From NCBI GenBank assembly GCA_021802325.1, contig JAKAAM010000003.1, forward strand, positions 1 to 38,956: a DNA stretch of 38,956 nt. Reading direction: 5' to 3'. This DNA comes from Nitrospirota bacterium. Lineage in GTDB: Bacteria > Nitrospirota_A > Leptospirillia > Leptospirillales > Leptospirillaceae. Below the pieces are notes generated by a model. That model ran no database searches. It saw nothing but the letters and a program-made list of their open reading frames with translations, and had not been told where the DNA came from. The position numbers were made by a program, and so were the translations under genes. Numbering within the stretch: the stretch's first letter is position 1; every line of letters starts with the position of its first letter. This document shows positions 25,423-31,932 of this stretch, piece by piece.

Positions 25423-25658
25423 GGCCGGATCTCCTTCTGCACGATGGTTTTGAGGGCCTTGAGATATTCCTGGGGGGCGATTTCGAGTTTGAGCGCAGCG
25501 AGAATCCGGGCGTATTGCCGGAGATCCCCGTTCAGGAGCTTCGACAATTGGCTGTCCGAGACACCGACTTCGCGGGCAAGGTTCTTCCTTGGGCCGTACT
25601 GGACCAGGCGGTCCTCGATCAGCTCCAGGTTCTTTTGGTAGAGCGGGTCGGAGGTCAT
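25419..25658 (-). CDS. CII-like transcriptional activator
   Basis: 79 residues from the ATG at 25658, which overlaps the previous stop by 4 bp. GPRKNLAREVGVSDSQLSKL (about 26-45) is a helix-turn-helix of the kind in phage CII proteins, followed by a helical C-terminus. Its place, after the cro-like gene and before the replication genes, is that of lambda cII. It could activate repressor and integrase transcription. Target promoters are not identified. Confidence 0.65.
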   Translation of the reverse strand: MTSDPLYQKNLELIEDRLVQYGPRKNLAREVGVSDSQLSKLLNGDLRQYARILAALKLEIAPQEYLKALKTIVQKEIRP

Positions 25659-25882
25659 GAAGTTTTCCGATAGTTCGCTACGATAAGGGCCGTAATGAGT
25701 TCGATCACAAAATCTTCTCTTTCTCTTTCCCCTTCCTTGGCTCGGAATTCTTGCAGGAGGTCTCTCATGGAGAGAGTTGGTTTCTGCCACCCTCCCACCC
25801 TGTTTTCGATCGGCTCCGGGTTTTTCATTGGCGAAGGACCTTCCATGGTTGTGGTAGATTGGTTTTGGCTGTTTTCCAACAC
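25655..25882 (-). CDS. Hypothetical early protein (75 residues)
   Basis: A GTG start at 25882 with AAGGGG 4-5 bp upstream gives 75 residues: a polar start, then a charged helix (MRDLLQEFRAKEGEREREDF) and a hydrophobic VIELITALIVANYR. No family recognised. It is coupled to the CII-like gene. Its 5' end and the divergent gene at 25908 are close (25 bp), with a 10-bp inverted repeat (25832-25841 and 25899-25908) around them. Confidence 0.55.
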   Translation of the reverse strand: MLENSQNQSTTTMEGPSPMKNPEPIENRVGGWQKPTLSMRDLLQEFRAKEGEREREDFVIELITALIVANYRKTS

Positions 25883-25907
25883 TTACCCCTTATCAAGGAG
25901 GTCCTTC

Positions 25908-26093
25908 GTGAATGAAACCACTGGAACAATCCAAAAACTTGCTCACGACACTCTTCACGAAATCATCCGCGCCGGTCTCTTCTCCCAGATTTCACCAATC
26001 GGGGGAAGGCAGGATGGAGAGGCCGTATCACAATTTGTGGCCGGTCTTTATTCGGGCCTCATCGAGATGTATCAGAATCCCTCGAAGCATTAA
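25908..26093 (+). CDS. Small plus-strand protein inside the leftward early operon
   Basis: A GTG start preceded by a perfect AAGGAGG (6-bp spacing) gives 61 residues (VNETTGTIQKLAHDTLHEII and then an Ile/Gly-rich helix). It opposes the surrounding minus-strand genes and overlaps the end of 26059-26247 by 35 bp. Coding-like composition and ribosome site support it; an ATG two bases downstream opens a different frame of poorer quality. It could be a small regulator or antisense-coupled gene. No family recognised. Confidence 0.5.
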   Translation: MNETTGTIQKLAHDTLHEIIRAGLFSQISPIGGRQDGEAVSQFVAGLYSGLIEMYQNPSKH

Positions 26094-26247
26094 GGATCTT
26101 CCGGCTCTCCAGAAGGGCTTCCGTCACTTCTGACGCGAGGCCCTTCAGATCGTCTATGTCCCCTCTCACTCCCTCGACTAAGCAATTCCCCACCACGGAA
26201 AGCACATAATCCTCGAACGATTGTTGATGGCTCTGAAAATCAAGCAT
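26059..26247 (-). CDS. Hypothetical early protein (62 residues)
   Basis: A helical acidic protein (SFEDYVLSVVGNCLVEGV, LKGLASEVTEALLESRKI). The ATG at 26247 has a very strong AGGAGGAGG upstream. It is the first gene after the cro-like regulator in the leftward early transcript. Its end overlaps the plus-strand gene at 25908-26093. Function unknown. Confidence 0.6.
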   Translation of the reverse strand: MLDFQSHQQSFEDYVLSVVGNCLVEGVRGDIDDLKGLASEVTEALLESRKILNASRDSDTSR

Positions 26248-26316
26248 TTTTCCCTCCTCCTGAAATTCCCCCGAACTCTTTTTCCTTTTCTTCCCTGCTA
26301 CACCCCTTTAGCGTGG

Positions 26317-26535
26317 TCATGAGGCGGATTTCTCGGACTCAAAAAGAGCAGAGAGATCTGGTCGCAATTCGGATACGGTTACCAATCCATCTGAGGCTTC
26401 TTCTATTCGGAGTGCCATTTGAGGACCAGCCTGACGGTGCGCATGGGCAATTTGAGAAAGGTAGGCACGAGAAGTCCCTACTTTTATGGCGAGTTCTTTT
26501 GACCCAAATTTTCGGAGGTATTCTATGAGTTTCAT
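26317..26535 (-). CDS. Cro-like / YdaS-type repressor
   Basis: 72 residues with one helix-turn-helix: SKELAIKVGTSRAYLSQIAH (12-31), then ALRIEEASDGLVTVSEL, the pattern of YdaS/DicC-like Cro proteins. It diverges from the CI-like gene, the operators lying between. It would switch the lysogeny decision to lytic growth by binding the same operators. The ATG lacks a purine-rich ribosome site. A promoter ends 7 bp upstream, so the message is predicted to be leaderless. Confidence 0.8.
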   Translation of the reverse strand: MKLIEYLRKFGSKELAIKVGTSRAYLSQIAHAHRQAGPQMALRIEEASDGLVTVSELRPDLSALFESEKSAS

Positions 26536-26542
26536 GGAGGGG

Positions 26543-26571
26543 AATATAGCAAAACGCTATTATGTTTTCAA
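26543..26571 (-). promoter_or_regulatory. Leftward early promoter (pR-like) of the cro operon
   Basis: On the minus strand TTGAAA (26571-26566), 17 bp, then TATATT (26548-26543), 7 bp ahead of the cro ATG. It overlaps operator O1. From -35 to -10 it is closely similar to the promoter at 34098-34126. Confidence 0.75.
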
Positions 26572-26611
26572 TAGCAAAAAGGAAGATGCAAGAAATTTAG
26601 CAAGATGCTAC
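26546..26611. promoter_or_regulatory. Repressor operators O1-O3
   Basis: Three sites about 25 bp apart. O1 at 26546-26560 is a perfect 15-bp dyad (ATAGC-AAAAC-GCTAT). O2 at 26571-26585 has one good half (ATAGCAAAAAG). O3 at 26597-26611 contains TAGC-AAGAT-GCTA. They lie between the divergent cro- and cI-like genes and are the likely binding sites of both. Binding is inferred from symmetry, spacing and recurrence at 34.1 kb. Confidence 0.75.
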
Positions 26612-26614
26612 GAT
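26586..26614 (+). promoter_or_regulatory. Putative repressor-maintenance promoter (pRM-like)
   Basis: TACGAT at 26609-26614 lies 6 bp before the repressor ATG, with a poor -35 (ATGCAA, 26586-26591, 17-bp spacing). A weak -35 would fit activation by repressor bound at a neighbouring operator. O3 overlaps it. Weak evidence. Confidence 0.4.
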
Positions 26615-26620
26615 TCCCCG

Positions 26621-27346
26621 ATGGACATCAAGGAGACAAGATATTCTAACTTAATGCAATTACTTGAAACACGGTGTGGTAATAGCCAAGCCGAAATGGG
26701 GAGAAGAGTAGGTGTTTCCCCTGCATATATGTATCAGTTGGTCTCGCGAAGAAGGCCGATGGGATACAAAACAGCAAGGAAAATTGAAGAGGCTTTTTCT
26801 CTAGAAAATGGATGGATGGATTTTCCTCAAATCCAATTCAACCCAGCCGATGCTTCGAAGAGTGATTCAAAGACTCCCACCTTGGAAATCCATGGAGAGA
26901 ACCCCTTCCCCACCGAAAAATACGCCTTCATCCCCCGGTACGAGGCCAAGATCTCGGCCGGAGGTGGATATCACAACGGAGATCACGTCGAGATCTCCAA
27001 GACCCATGCATTCCGGAAAGACTGGATCAAAAAGAACGGCTGGCGCGAGGAAGATCTCTGCGTCGTCGAGGCCTCGGGGCATTCCATGGAACCCAAGATC
27101 GGCGACGGAGATGTGCTTCTGGTGAATATGGCCGACAAGGAATTCCAGTCCGGGAAAGTGTATGTGCTACTTTTCCCGGGCGAAGGCCTCCGGGCCAAGA
27201 GGGTCCACCGGACGGCAGACGGAAGAATAAAGATTTCTTCCGACAACCCCGATAAGGCTAGTTACCCGGACGAATACTATTCACCGGAGGAAGCAGCACA
27301 TCTGAATATCGTGGGGAAAGTTGTTCAGAGAGAAGGGGAGGTTTAG
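26621..27346 (+). CDS. CI-like phage repressor with S24 (LexA) peptidase domain
   Basis: 241 residues from the ATG at 26621. HTH at about 21-42 (NSQAEMGRRVGVSPAYMYQL). C-terminal S24 domain: self-cleavage site Ala113-Gly114 (ISAGGG), catalytic Ser155 in SGHSMEP, Lys193 in GLRAKRV, with GDGDVLLV between. Such repressors hold the prophage silent and are inactivated by RecA-stimulated self-cleavage after DNA damage. No ribosome site precedes the ATG, so a leaderless message like that of lambda cI is likely. Longer starts at 26486 or 26534 would run through the operators and the cro gene. Confidence 0.9.
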   Translation: MDIKETRYSNLMQLLETRCGNSQAEMGRRVGVSPAYMYQLVSRRRPMGYKTARKIEEAFSLENGWMDFPQIQFNPADASKSDSKTPTLEIHGENPFPTEKYAFIPRYEAKISAGGGYHNGDHVEISKTHAFRKDWIKKNGWREEDLCVVEASGHSMEPKIGDGDVLLVNMADKEFQSGKVYVLLFPGEGLRAKRVHRTADGRIKISSDNPDKASYPDEYYSPEEAAHLNIVGKVVQREGEV

Positions 27347-27354
27347 TGACTAAA
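27342..27354. repeat. Palindrome TTAGTGACTAA, copy 1
   Basis: A 13-bp dyad (TTTAGTGACTAAA) that includes the repressor stop codon. Its 11-bp core recurs exactly at 28036-28046. The two copies bracket the two small genes at 27406-28007. Confidence 0.45.
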
Positions 27355-27405
27355 AATTTCACTATCTGTGGAACAGTGCGTTGGGTGGGGAGGGAGGTGA
27401 AATGA

Positions 27406-27711
27406 ATGTCGAAAAGAAGATTTCTTGAAATTTTCTCGGGAATACTTTTATGCGGATGGTATTTGATGGAGCCCCCTGCAAGCGATATTCTCACTTTCAC
27501 TAAGACCCCAATAGCCCAATGGAGCCAGGTAGGGAGCGGCGATACTGCCAAAGAGTGTGAGAATCAAGGAGAAAAAAACGTCGAATTTAACCAAAGAGAG
27601 GAACACTCACCAAGATTGTCTCCGGGTGCAAAAAAATTGGCTACCACTGAGACGGTCCGAAGTATGGATGCCCTTTGCATCGCATCGGACGACCCGAGGC
27701 TGAAGCAATAG
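27406..27711 (+). CDS. Small exported protein, moron candidate
   Basis: 101 residues. The N-terminus (RRFLEIFSGILLCGWYLMEPP) is a signal or anchor segment, although Leu before the Cys makes a lipobox poor. Conserved-looking pieces follow: PIAQWSQVGSGDTAKECE and the end ALCIASDDPRLKQ; I recognise this WYLMxPP ... ASDDPRL arrangement from hypothetical proteins of environmental bacteria, function unknown. Two Cys residues (about 51 and 91) could form a disulfide. GGAGGTGA lies 6 bp before the ATG. It follows the repressor on the same strand, so may be expressed in the lysogen. Confidence 0.65.
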   Translation: MSKRRFLEIFSGILLCGWYLMEPPASDILTFTKTPIAQWSQVGSGDTAKECENQGEKNVEFNQREEHSPRLSPGAKKLATTETVRSMDALCIASDDPRLKQ

Positions 27712-27767
27712 CAGCGTGGGGGAAAATCGAAATTCCTCCTCACCAAAGCGCGAAATAAGGGGGGCCA

Positions 27768-28007
27768 TTGGAAATCATTGTTACTTTGTTAAATCGTCTC
27801 AATTCTGTTCTTGAATTGTCCGGCATCAAACCGATGACCATGAATAGCTACACGTTTTGTCGTATTTTCGAATCCTGTCTGCTCCTGGTCAATGACCGTC
27901 TTTCTGCCGGCATTGCTGTGAAATCAAATATTGAGAACGGCTTTTATGATGACGAGATCAAAAAAGAGATTGATCATTGGGTGGATCAAGAAAAAGTAGG
28001 AAAGTAA
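27768..28007 (+). CDS. Hypothetical 79-residue protein
   Basis: A TTG start preceded by AAGGGGGG gives a mostly helical protein (VTLLNRLNSVLELSGIKP, SCLLLVNDRLSAGIAV, a charged end DDEIKKEIDHWVDQEK). No domain recognised. It is in the same orientation as repressor and cargo genes. Confidence 0.5.
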   Translation: MEIIVTLLNRLNSVLELSGIKPMTMNSYTFCRIFESCLLLVNDRLSAGIAVKSNIENGFYDDEIKKEIDHWVDQEKVGK

Positions 28008-28132
28008 AAAAGGGTAAAAGCGGAGCACGTTTTTCTTAGTGACTAAACTAGAAGACGCACCCCACCATAACGGAGAATTCTAAGCCGCCAAACTGGTAGA
28101 ACGAAAGACTGGAACCATGAGGAGGAGGAACC
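28008..28132 (+). other. Short intergenic region with palindrome copy 2
   Basis: No gene seen. It contains the 11-bp dyad TTAGTGACTAA (28036-28046), the second copy of 27343-27353, and a strong AGGAGGAGG at 28120-28129 that serves the small frame starting at 28133. Confidence 0.4.
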
Positions 28133-28249
28133 TTGACAACTTCCATCAATCGAGATACCCTAATTCCATTCACCTCCGTTAGTAAGTTCTCCCAACATCC
28201 GGGAGAGGCCGAAACCGGAGGTTTTTTTATTATGTCCGGAGATTTGTGA
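28133..28249 (+). CDS. 38-residue Phd-like fragment, coupled to the NYN gene
   Basis: A TTG start after GGAGGAGG (5 bp spacing) gives a short peptide with RDTLIPFTSVSKFSQHPGEA and then ETGGFFIMSGD. The pattern (IPxxxxxKxxxxxxxxAExGGFFIxxGD) looks like the N-terminal DNA-binding part of Phd/YefM antitoxins, cut off before the usual PVAVL and toxin-neutralising tail. Its TGA overlaps the ATG of the next gene (TGATG), so the two are translationally coupled. It may be a remnant, a leader peptide or a minimal autoregulator. The Phd resemblance is by eye and uncertain. Confidence 0.45.
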   Translation: MTTSINRDTLIPFTSVSKFSQHPGEAETGGFFIMSGDL

Positions 28250-28929
28250 TGCGCGCCGCAATTCTTGTGGATGGGGCATTCTTCCTTAAAAGAATCCGGA
28301 AAATCTGTGGTCCTCTTACCCCCGAGCAGACAGCCTCTATTTTAGTCCGAGGATGCGACTCTCTGCTTACCAAATATGTCAATCACGAAAATCCTAAAGA
28401 TATCTATCGAATTCTTTATTACGATTGCCCTCCCCTCAATAAAAAATTTCATAACCCCATTAACAAGCAATCCATAGATCTTTCAAAAAGTGAACTTTAC
28501 ATTTTTCGCACCCAATTTCACCAACATCTCTTGAATAGCGTTAATCTTGCCATCAGACGAGGATCGCTTGATGGAGAAAACCCTCAATGGACTATTAAAT
28601 CCCAAAAGCTGAAAGAACTTTTCAGTCATAAAATTACATTCGATCAACTAACAGAAGACGATGTGGTTTTGGATTTTCGCCAAAAAGGGGTCGATATGAA
28701 GATCGGCCTGGATATTGCTTCTCTAACTCTCAAAAAACTTGTCGACCAGATTATTCTGATCTCTGGGGATAGCGATTTTGTTCCGGCGGCTAAGCTTGCT
28801 CGTAGAGAAGGAATCCATTTCATTCTTGATCCGATGGGCGCCCCTATCAAACCAGATCTTTTTGAACATATTGATGGACTTTTTAGAAATATTTGGGACA
28901 TAACACTTCTTCCAAAACAGAAAAAGTGA
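28249..28929 (+). CDS. NYN/PIN-like domain nuclease
   Basis: 226 residues. Acidic centre residues of the NYN (LabA/DUF88) fold: ILVDGAFF at the start, KGVDMKIGLDIASL (about 148-161, two Asp), and QIILISGDSDFVPAAKLA (about 167-184), where SGDSDF is diagnostic. DPMGAP follows. NYN proteins are metal-dependent ribonucleases related to PIN toxins. The gene lies in the lysogenic cargo island, coupled to a Phd-like fragment. A toxin or defence nuclease is a reasonable idea. The ATG at 28249 overlaps the upstream stop; a GTG one codon earlier is also possible. Confidence 0.85.
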   Translation: MRAAILVDGAFFLKRIRKICGPLTPEQTASILVRGCDSLLTKYVNHENPKDIYRILYYDCPPLNKKFHNPINKQSIDLSKSELYIFRTQFHQHLLNSVNLAIRRGSLDGENPQWTIKSQKLKELFSHKITFDQLTEDDVVLDFRQKGVDMKIGLDIASLTLKKLVDQIILISGDSDFVPAAKLARREGIHFILDPMGAPIKPDLFEHIDGLFRNIWDITLLPKQKK

Positions 28930-29179
28930 CCCCAAGCGAATTTTCCTTTCGGAAATTGGTCGACCTAATGACGGATCCCGTTCGCCCCAAAACCGGTTCT
29001 CCAGGGAGGATCTTGCGGAGAAGCTCACCGAGATGGTCCACCCGCTTCCATCCCTCTAAAGGAAATACTGGATCGCGAGGATCCTGGGGTATGCTACCGG
29101 AGCGACAGATGGATCGATGCAGCCGATGCTGAGACCCGGGAGGAATTGAAGTTAAGTTCCCATCAAAAAGGAGGCTTTA
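28930..29179 (+). other. Gene-free stretch with possible decayed coding sequence
   Basis: No complete gene. Two short overlapping frames look coding-like but are broken: SREDLAEKLTEMVHPLPSL ending at a stop, and GVCYRSDRWIDAADAETREE in another frame. They suggest a gene lost by frameshift. The base composition is closer to the phage body than to the neighbouring AT-rich genes. A ribosome site (AAGGAGG) at 29168-29174 belongs to the next gene. Confidence 0.35.
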
Positions 29180-29836
29180 ATGCAACAAGTTATTCGGACC
29201 CTTCTTATAATTCTCCTTTTCTCCACTCTTTCCTTTTTCCCAAAGAATGCTTGGGCAATCATTAAGCCTGTAAGCTACAATGAATATTTTGTTGGTTTCA
29301 CTTCTGATTATGTAAATTATTGGGCTCATCCATCTGATCTTGGACGCCAACTCGAATCGAATTGGTGTTGGGCAGCTTCTATTCAAGTTTCCTTAAATCT
29401 TTTACATATCCCTATTAAACAATCTCAGATTGTCTACGAAACATTTGGAACCCTAGCAAATTTGCCTGGCTTTCCAAACCAAATAGCATTTGTTCTAAAT
29501 AAATGGCGGTGGAACAATGATAGAAAACCGATCTTAATCCATTCATATCAAGAGCCATCCTGGCGCCAAGTTCTTATTGATTTACAAAATAATGTTCCTG
29601 TTATCTTGGGATTGAAACCGGCAAACTCAACGATAGGACATGCAGTAGTGATTACTGGCGCCGTTTATAACGCCGTTTATAAGATGAAGGGGGGGATACC
29701 TTATATTGAGTACCTTTTCATTAGAGACCCATGGCCTTACAATCAAAGTCTTCAAAAGATTCCATTTATAAATATACGGAACGAATATCAATCTGCAATT
29801 GGTATTCGGATATACGCTGCCCCTTACGGATTTTAA
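29180..29836 (+). CDS. Secreted papain-like cysteine protease (C70/C39-like)
   Basis: 218 residues. Signal peptide: hydrophobic residues 5-20 and probable cleavage after AWA (26). Catalytic triad candidates: Cys63 in SNWCWAAS, His154 in TIGHAVVITG, Asp183 in IRDPW. The QxxxNWCWAA motif matches the AvrRpt2-type (C70) and related papain-like families. It would act outside the cytoplasm on a protein or peptide bond. The gene is clearly AT-rich compared with the phage body, so recently acquired. It lies in the lysogenic cargo island. Substrate unknown. Confidence 0.75.
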   Translation: MQQVIRTLLIILLFSTLSFFPKNAWAIIKPVSYNEYFVGFTSDYVNYWAHPSDLGRQLESNWCWAASIQVSLNLLHIPIKQSQIVYETFGTLANLPGFPNQIAFVLNKWRWNNDRKPILIHSYQEPSWRQVLIDLQNNVPVILGLKPANSTIGHAVVITGAVYNAVYKMKGGIPYIEYLFIRDPWPYNQSLQKIPFINIRNEYQSAIGIRIYAAPYGF

Positions 29837-29882
29837 TGTCTTAATTAATAATATTTATTATATTTTTAATACTGAAGAAACA

Positions 29883-29981
29883 ATGTTCTCTTCACTTGAA
29901 ATCTGTACGGGAGCCGGTGGGCAGCCTTTGGGACTTGAACAAGCGGGCTTCGAACATGCAGCACTGGTTTGGATCGCATGA
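29883..29981 (+). pseudogene. N-terminal fragment of a cytosine-5 DNA methyltransferase
   Basis: 32 codons: MFSSLEICTGAGGQPLGLEQ and then AGFEHAALVW. LEICTGAGG is the SAM-binding motif I of Dcm-type methyltransferases, followed by the expected GLEQAGF. After ALV the family's acidic residue and the rest are missing, and a TGA follows. No catalytic PCQ motif is found nearby. A broken gene, lost to a deletion joining it to the TcmP gene. Confidence 0.75.
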
Positions 29982-30032
29982 AAATCCATGATCGATTTTG
30001 GTATGGAATCAATCCATCGAAAGGAGTTCTCT

Positions 30033-31124
30033 ATGCCCACTCCTTCCCCTCCTTTATGGGAGATAGAGCCTCACACCAAAGCAAAACATGCCATTCTCTC
30101 TGAATACCTGAAGGCCTGGTTTCAGATCTTAGGAAGGAACAACCTGAAGGTTGGGTTTATTGATGGATTTGGGGGGCCTGGAAGATATCTCCATGGCGAA
30201 CCCGGCTCTCCCTTGATTGCACTGGATATCGCAATTAAATCCGGTATCTCGTCGAAAATTTTATTCCAATTCGTCGAAGAAAATAAAGAAAGATTCCAAT
30301 ATCTCAAGAATGAGATCGCTGAATTAAAATTTCCGCCCTCCTTTGAAATATCGATCAAAAATGAAAGCTTTGCCAATATTCTATCTTCAATTTTGGATTA
30401 TCTCGAAAGAAATAGTTTCACACCGTCCCCTATATTTGCCTTTATAGACCCTTTCGGATTCAAGGATGTTCCTTTCAGCCTCATTCAAAGACTCCTTTCT
30501 TTTGAAAGATGTGAAGTTTTCATTAACTTCATGGTTGACTCCATCAATCGATGGCTTGAACATCCCGAAGATGGAATTCGTTCTCATATTTATGCATTAT
30601 TGGGATCTGACGATACTCATTCGATCATTCATTCTGAAAATCGAGTAATTTCTTTGAGAAATATGTATGAAGACCGTTTAAGAGGTGTAGCCAAATTTGT
30701 TCTTCCTTTTGAGATGAAAAACAAACAAGATCGTACACAATTTTTTCTTTTTTTTGCCAGCAACCACAGATTAGGTCACATAAAGATGAAAGAGGCCATG
30801 TGGAGAATCGACGAAAATGGAGACTTTTCTTTTTCCGATGCTTCCCATAGAAAACAGTCGATCTTTCGAGATTTCGACCTTGAACAAAAGATCAGAAGTC
30901 TGCAATCCGATATCTTACAAAAATTTGGTGGATGTACTTGTGTCCCTTCTAGAACCATTCAACAATATGTGGAAGATGAGACAATTTTTCTTCGAAAGCA
31001 TATGATCAAAGCCTTGAAGATAGCCGAAGAGGAGAATAAAATTTTTGTGAGACCGACCACATCGGACGGAAAAACGCGAAGAAAAAATTCGTTTTCGGAA
31101 AATACTTTGGTCGATTTCTGTTGA
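30033..31124 (+). CDS. tcmP: Three-Cys-motif partner protein TcmP
   Basis: 363 residues. Start LWEIEPHTKAKHAILSEYLK, then VGFIDGFGGPGRYLHGEPGS (40-60) and IFAFIDPFGFKDVP (130-145) are the TcmP family's marks; the first looks like a nucleotide- or SAM-binding Rossmann turn, as in methyltransferases. TcmP is known by its regular pairing with the three-Cys-motif (Gp37/Gp68) protein, which follows here after 18 bp. The biochemical function is not established. ATG at 30033 with AAGGAG and 6-bp spacing. It directly follows the methyltransferase fragment. Confidence 0.85.
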   Translation: MPTPSPPLWEIEPHTKAKHAILSEYLKAWFQILGRNNLKVGFIDGFGGPGRYLHGEPGSPLIALDIAIKSGISSKILFQFVEENKERFQYLKNEIAELKFPPSFEISIKNESFANILSSILDYLERNSFTPSPIFAFIDPFGFKDVPFSLIQRLLSFERCEVFINFMVDSINRWLEHPEDGIRSHIYALLGSDDTHSIIHSENRVISLRNMYEDRLRGVAKFVLPFEMKNKQDRTQFFLFFASNHRLGHIKMKEAMWRIDENGDFSFSDASHRKQSIFRDFDLEQKIRSLQSDILQKFGGCTCVPSRTIQQYVEDETIFLRKHMIKALKIAEEENKIFVRPTTSDGKTRRKNSFSENTLVDFC

Positions 31125-31142
31125 CTTCTAGGAGGAGATGTC

Positions 31143-31856
31143 ATGTCTACTGATTCTGCTATCGAATGGACAAACTCTACCTGGAACCCCGTTACTGGAT
31201 GCACCAAGATCAGTCCAGGATGCAAAAACTGCTATGCTGAAAGAATGGCCGCACGTCTTAAGGAAATGGGTGTTGCCAAATATCGTAATGGTTTCGCTCC
31301 GACCCTTCACCCTGATTCCCTTACCCTTCCCCTTTCTTGGAAAAAACCTCAAGTCGTTTTCGTGAATTCTATGAGCGATCTCTTTCTTCAAGAAATCCCT
31401 GACGAATTCATAAAGAACACTTTTCAAATAATGAATCAGGCCCACTGGCACACCTTCCAGATTCTGACAAAGAGGGCCGATAGGCTTGCCACAATAAGCT
31501 CAGAACTCAACTGGACCGAAAACATTTGGATGGGTGTAAGTATCGAAAATAGGGATTATCTTTCCAGGGTGAATGACCTTCGCAAAACGAGGGCTAAGAT
31601 CAAGTTCCTGTCGATTGAACCCCTTTTGGGGCCGATTCCAAACCTTGACCTCAGCGATATTGATTGGGTGATTGTTGGAGGAGAATCCGGGCCTGGCTCG
31701 AGACCCATGAAAGAAGAGTGGGTTCTCGAAATCTTAGAGCAATGCCAGGAATCCAGAGTTCCATTTTTCTTCAAGCAATGGGGAGGAGTTCAAAAGAAGA
31801 AGACGGGGAGATTACTTCTCGGCCGAACATGGGATGAGATGCCTGTTAATGTTTAA
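31143..31856 (+). CDS. Gp37/Gp68-family three-Cys-motif protein (DUF5131)
   Basis: 237 residues. [20 protein letters not shown] (14-33) is the three-Cys motif (Cys20, Cys27, Cys30; CX6CX2C), probably an iron-sulfur or zinc site of a radical-SAM-like fold. Other marks: [10 protein letters not shown] (72-81), [27 protein letters not shown] and [15 protein letters not shown]. Found in phages such as mycobacteriophages next to DNA-modification genes and with TcmP. Strong AGGAGGAG before the ATG. Likely part of a nucleic-acid-modifying or defence unit; inferred. Confidence 0.85.
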   Translation: MSTDSAIEWTNSTWNPVTGCTKISPGCKNCYAERMAARLKEMGVAKYRNGFAPTLHPDSLTLPLSWKKPQVVFVNSMSDLFLQEIPDEFIKNTFQIMNQAHWHTFQILTKRADRLATISSELNWTENIWMGVSIENRDYLSRVNDLRKTRAKIKFLSIEPLLGPIPNLDLSDIDWVIVGGESGPGSRPMKEEWVLEILEQCQESRVPFFFKQWGGVQKKKTGRLLLGRTWDEMPVNV

Positions 31857-31871
31857 AGTATCACTAAAAAA

Positions 31872-31901
31872 CACGCACCGGGATTTAAAACCCGATGCGT
31901 G
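31872..31901. terminator. Bidirectional terminator between convergent genes
   Basis: CACGCA-C-CGGG (31872-31882) pairs with CCCG-A-TGCGTG (31891-31901), loop ATTTAAAA. The hairpin is followed by ATTTTTCT on the plus strand and by TTTTTTAGT on the minus strand. It lies between the Gp37/Gp68 gene and the convergent DndB-like gene. Confidence 0.8.
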
Positions 31902-31932
31902 CCACATTTTTCTAACGTTTTTAAGGAAAGTT

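Noticed and set aside
26486..26620. Longer N-terminus of the CI-like repressor
   Set aside because: It would run through the operators and the divergent cro gene; the extra residues have no domain.
29837..29882. AT-rich hairpin after the protease gene
   Set aside because: ATAATA/TATTAT pairing is weak and the T tract is not clean; not enough for a terminator.
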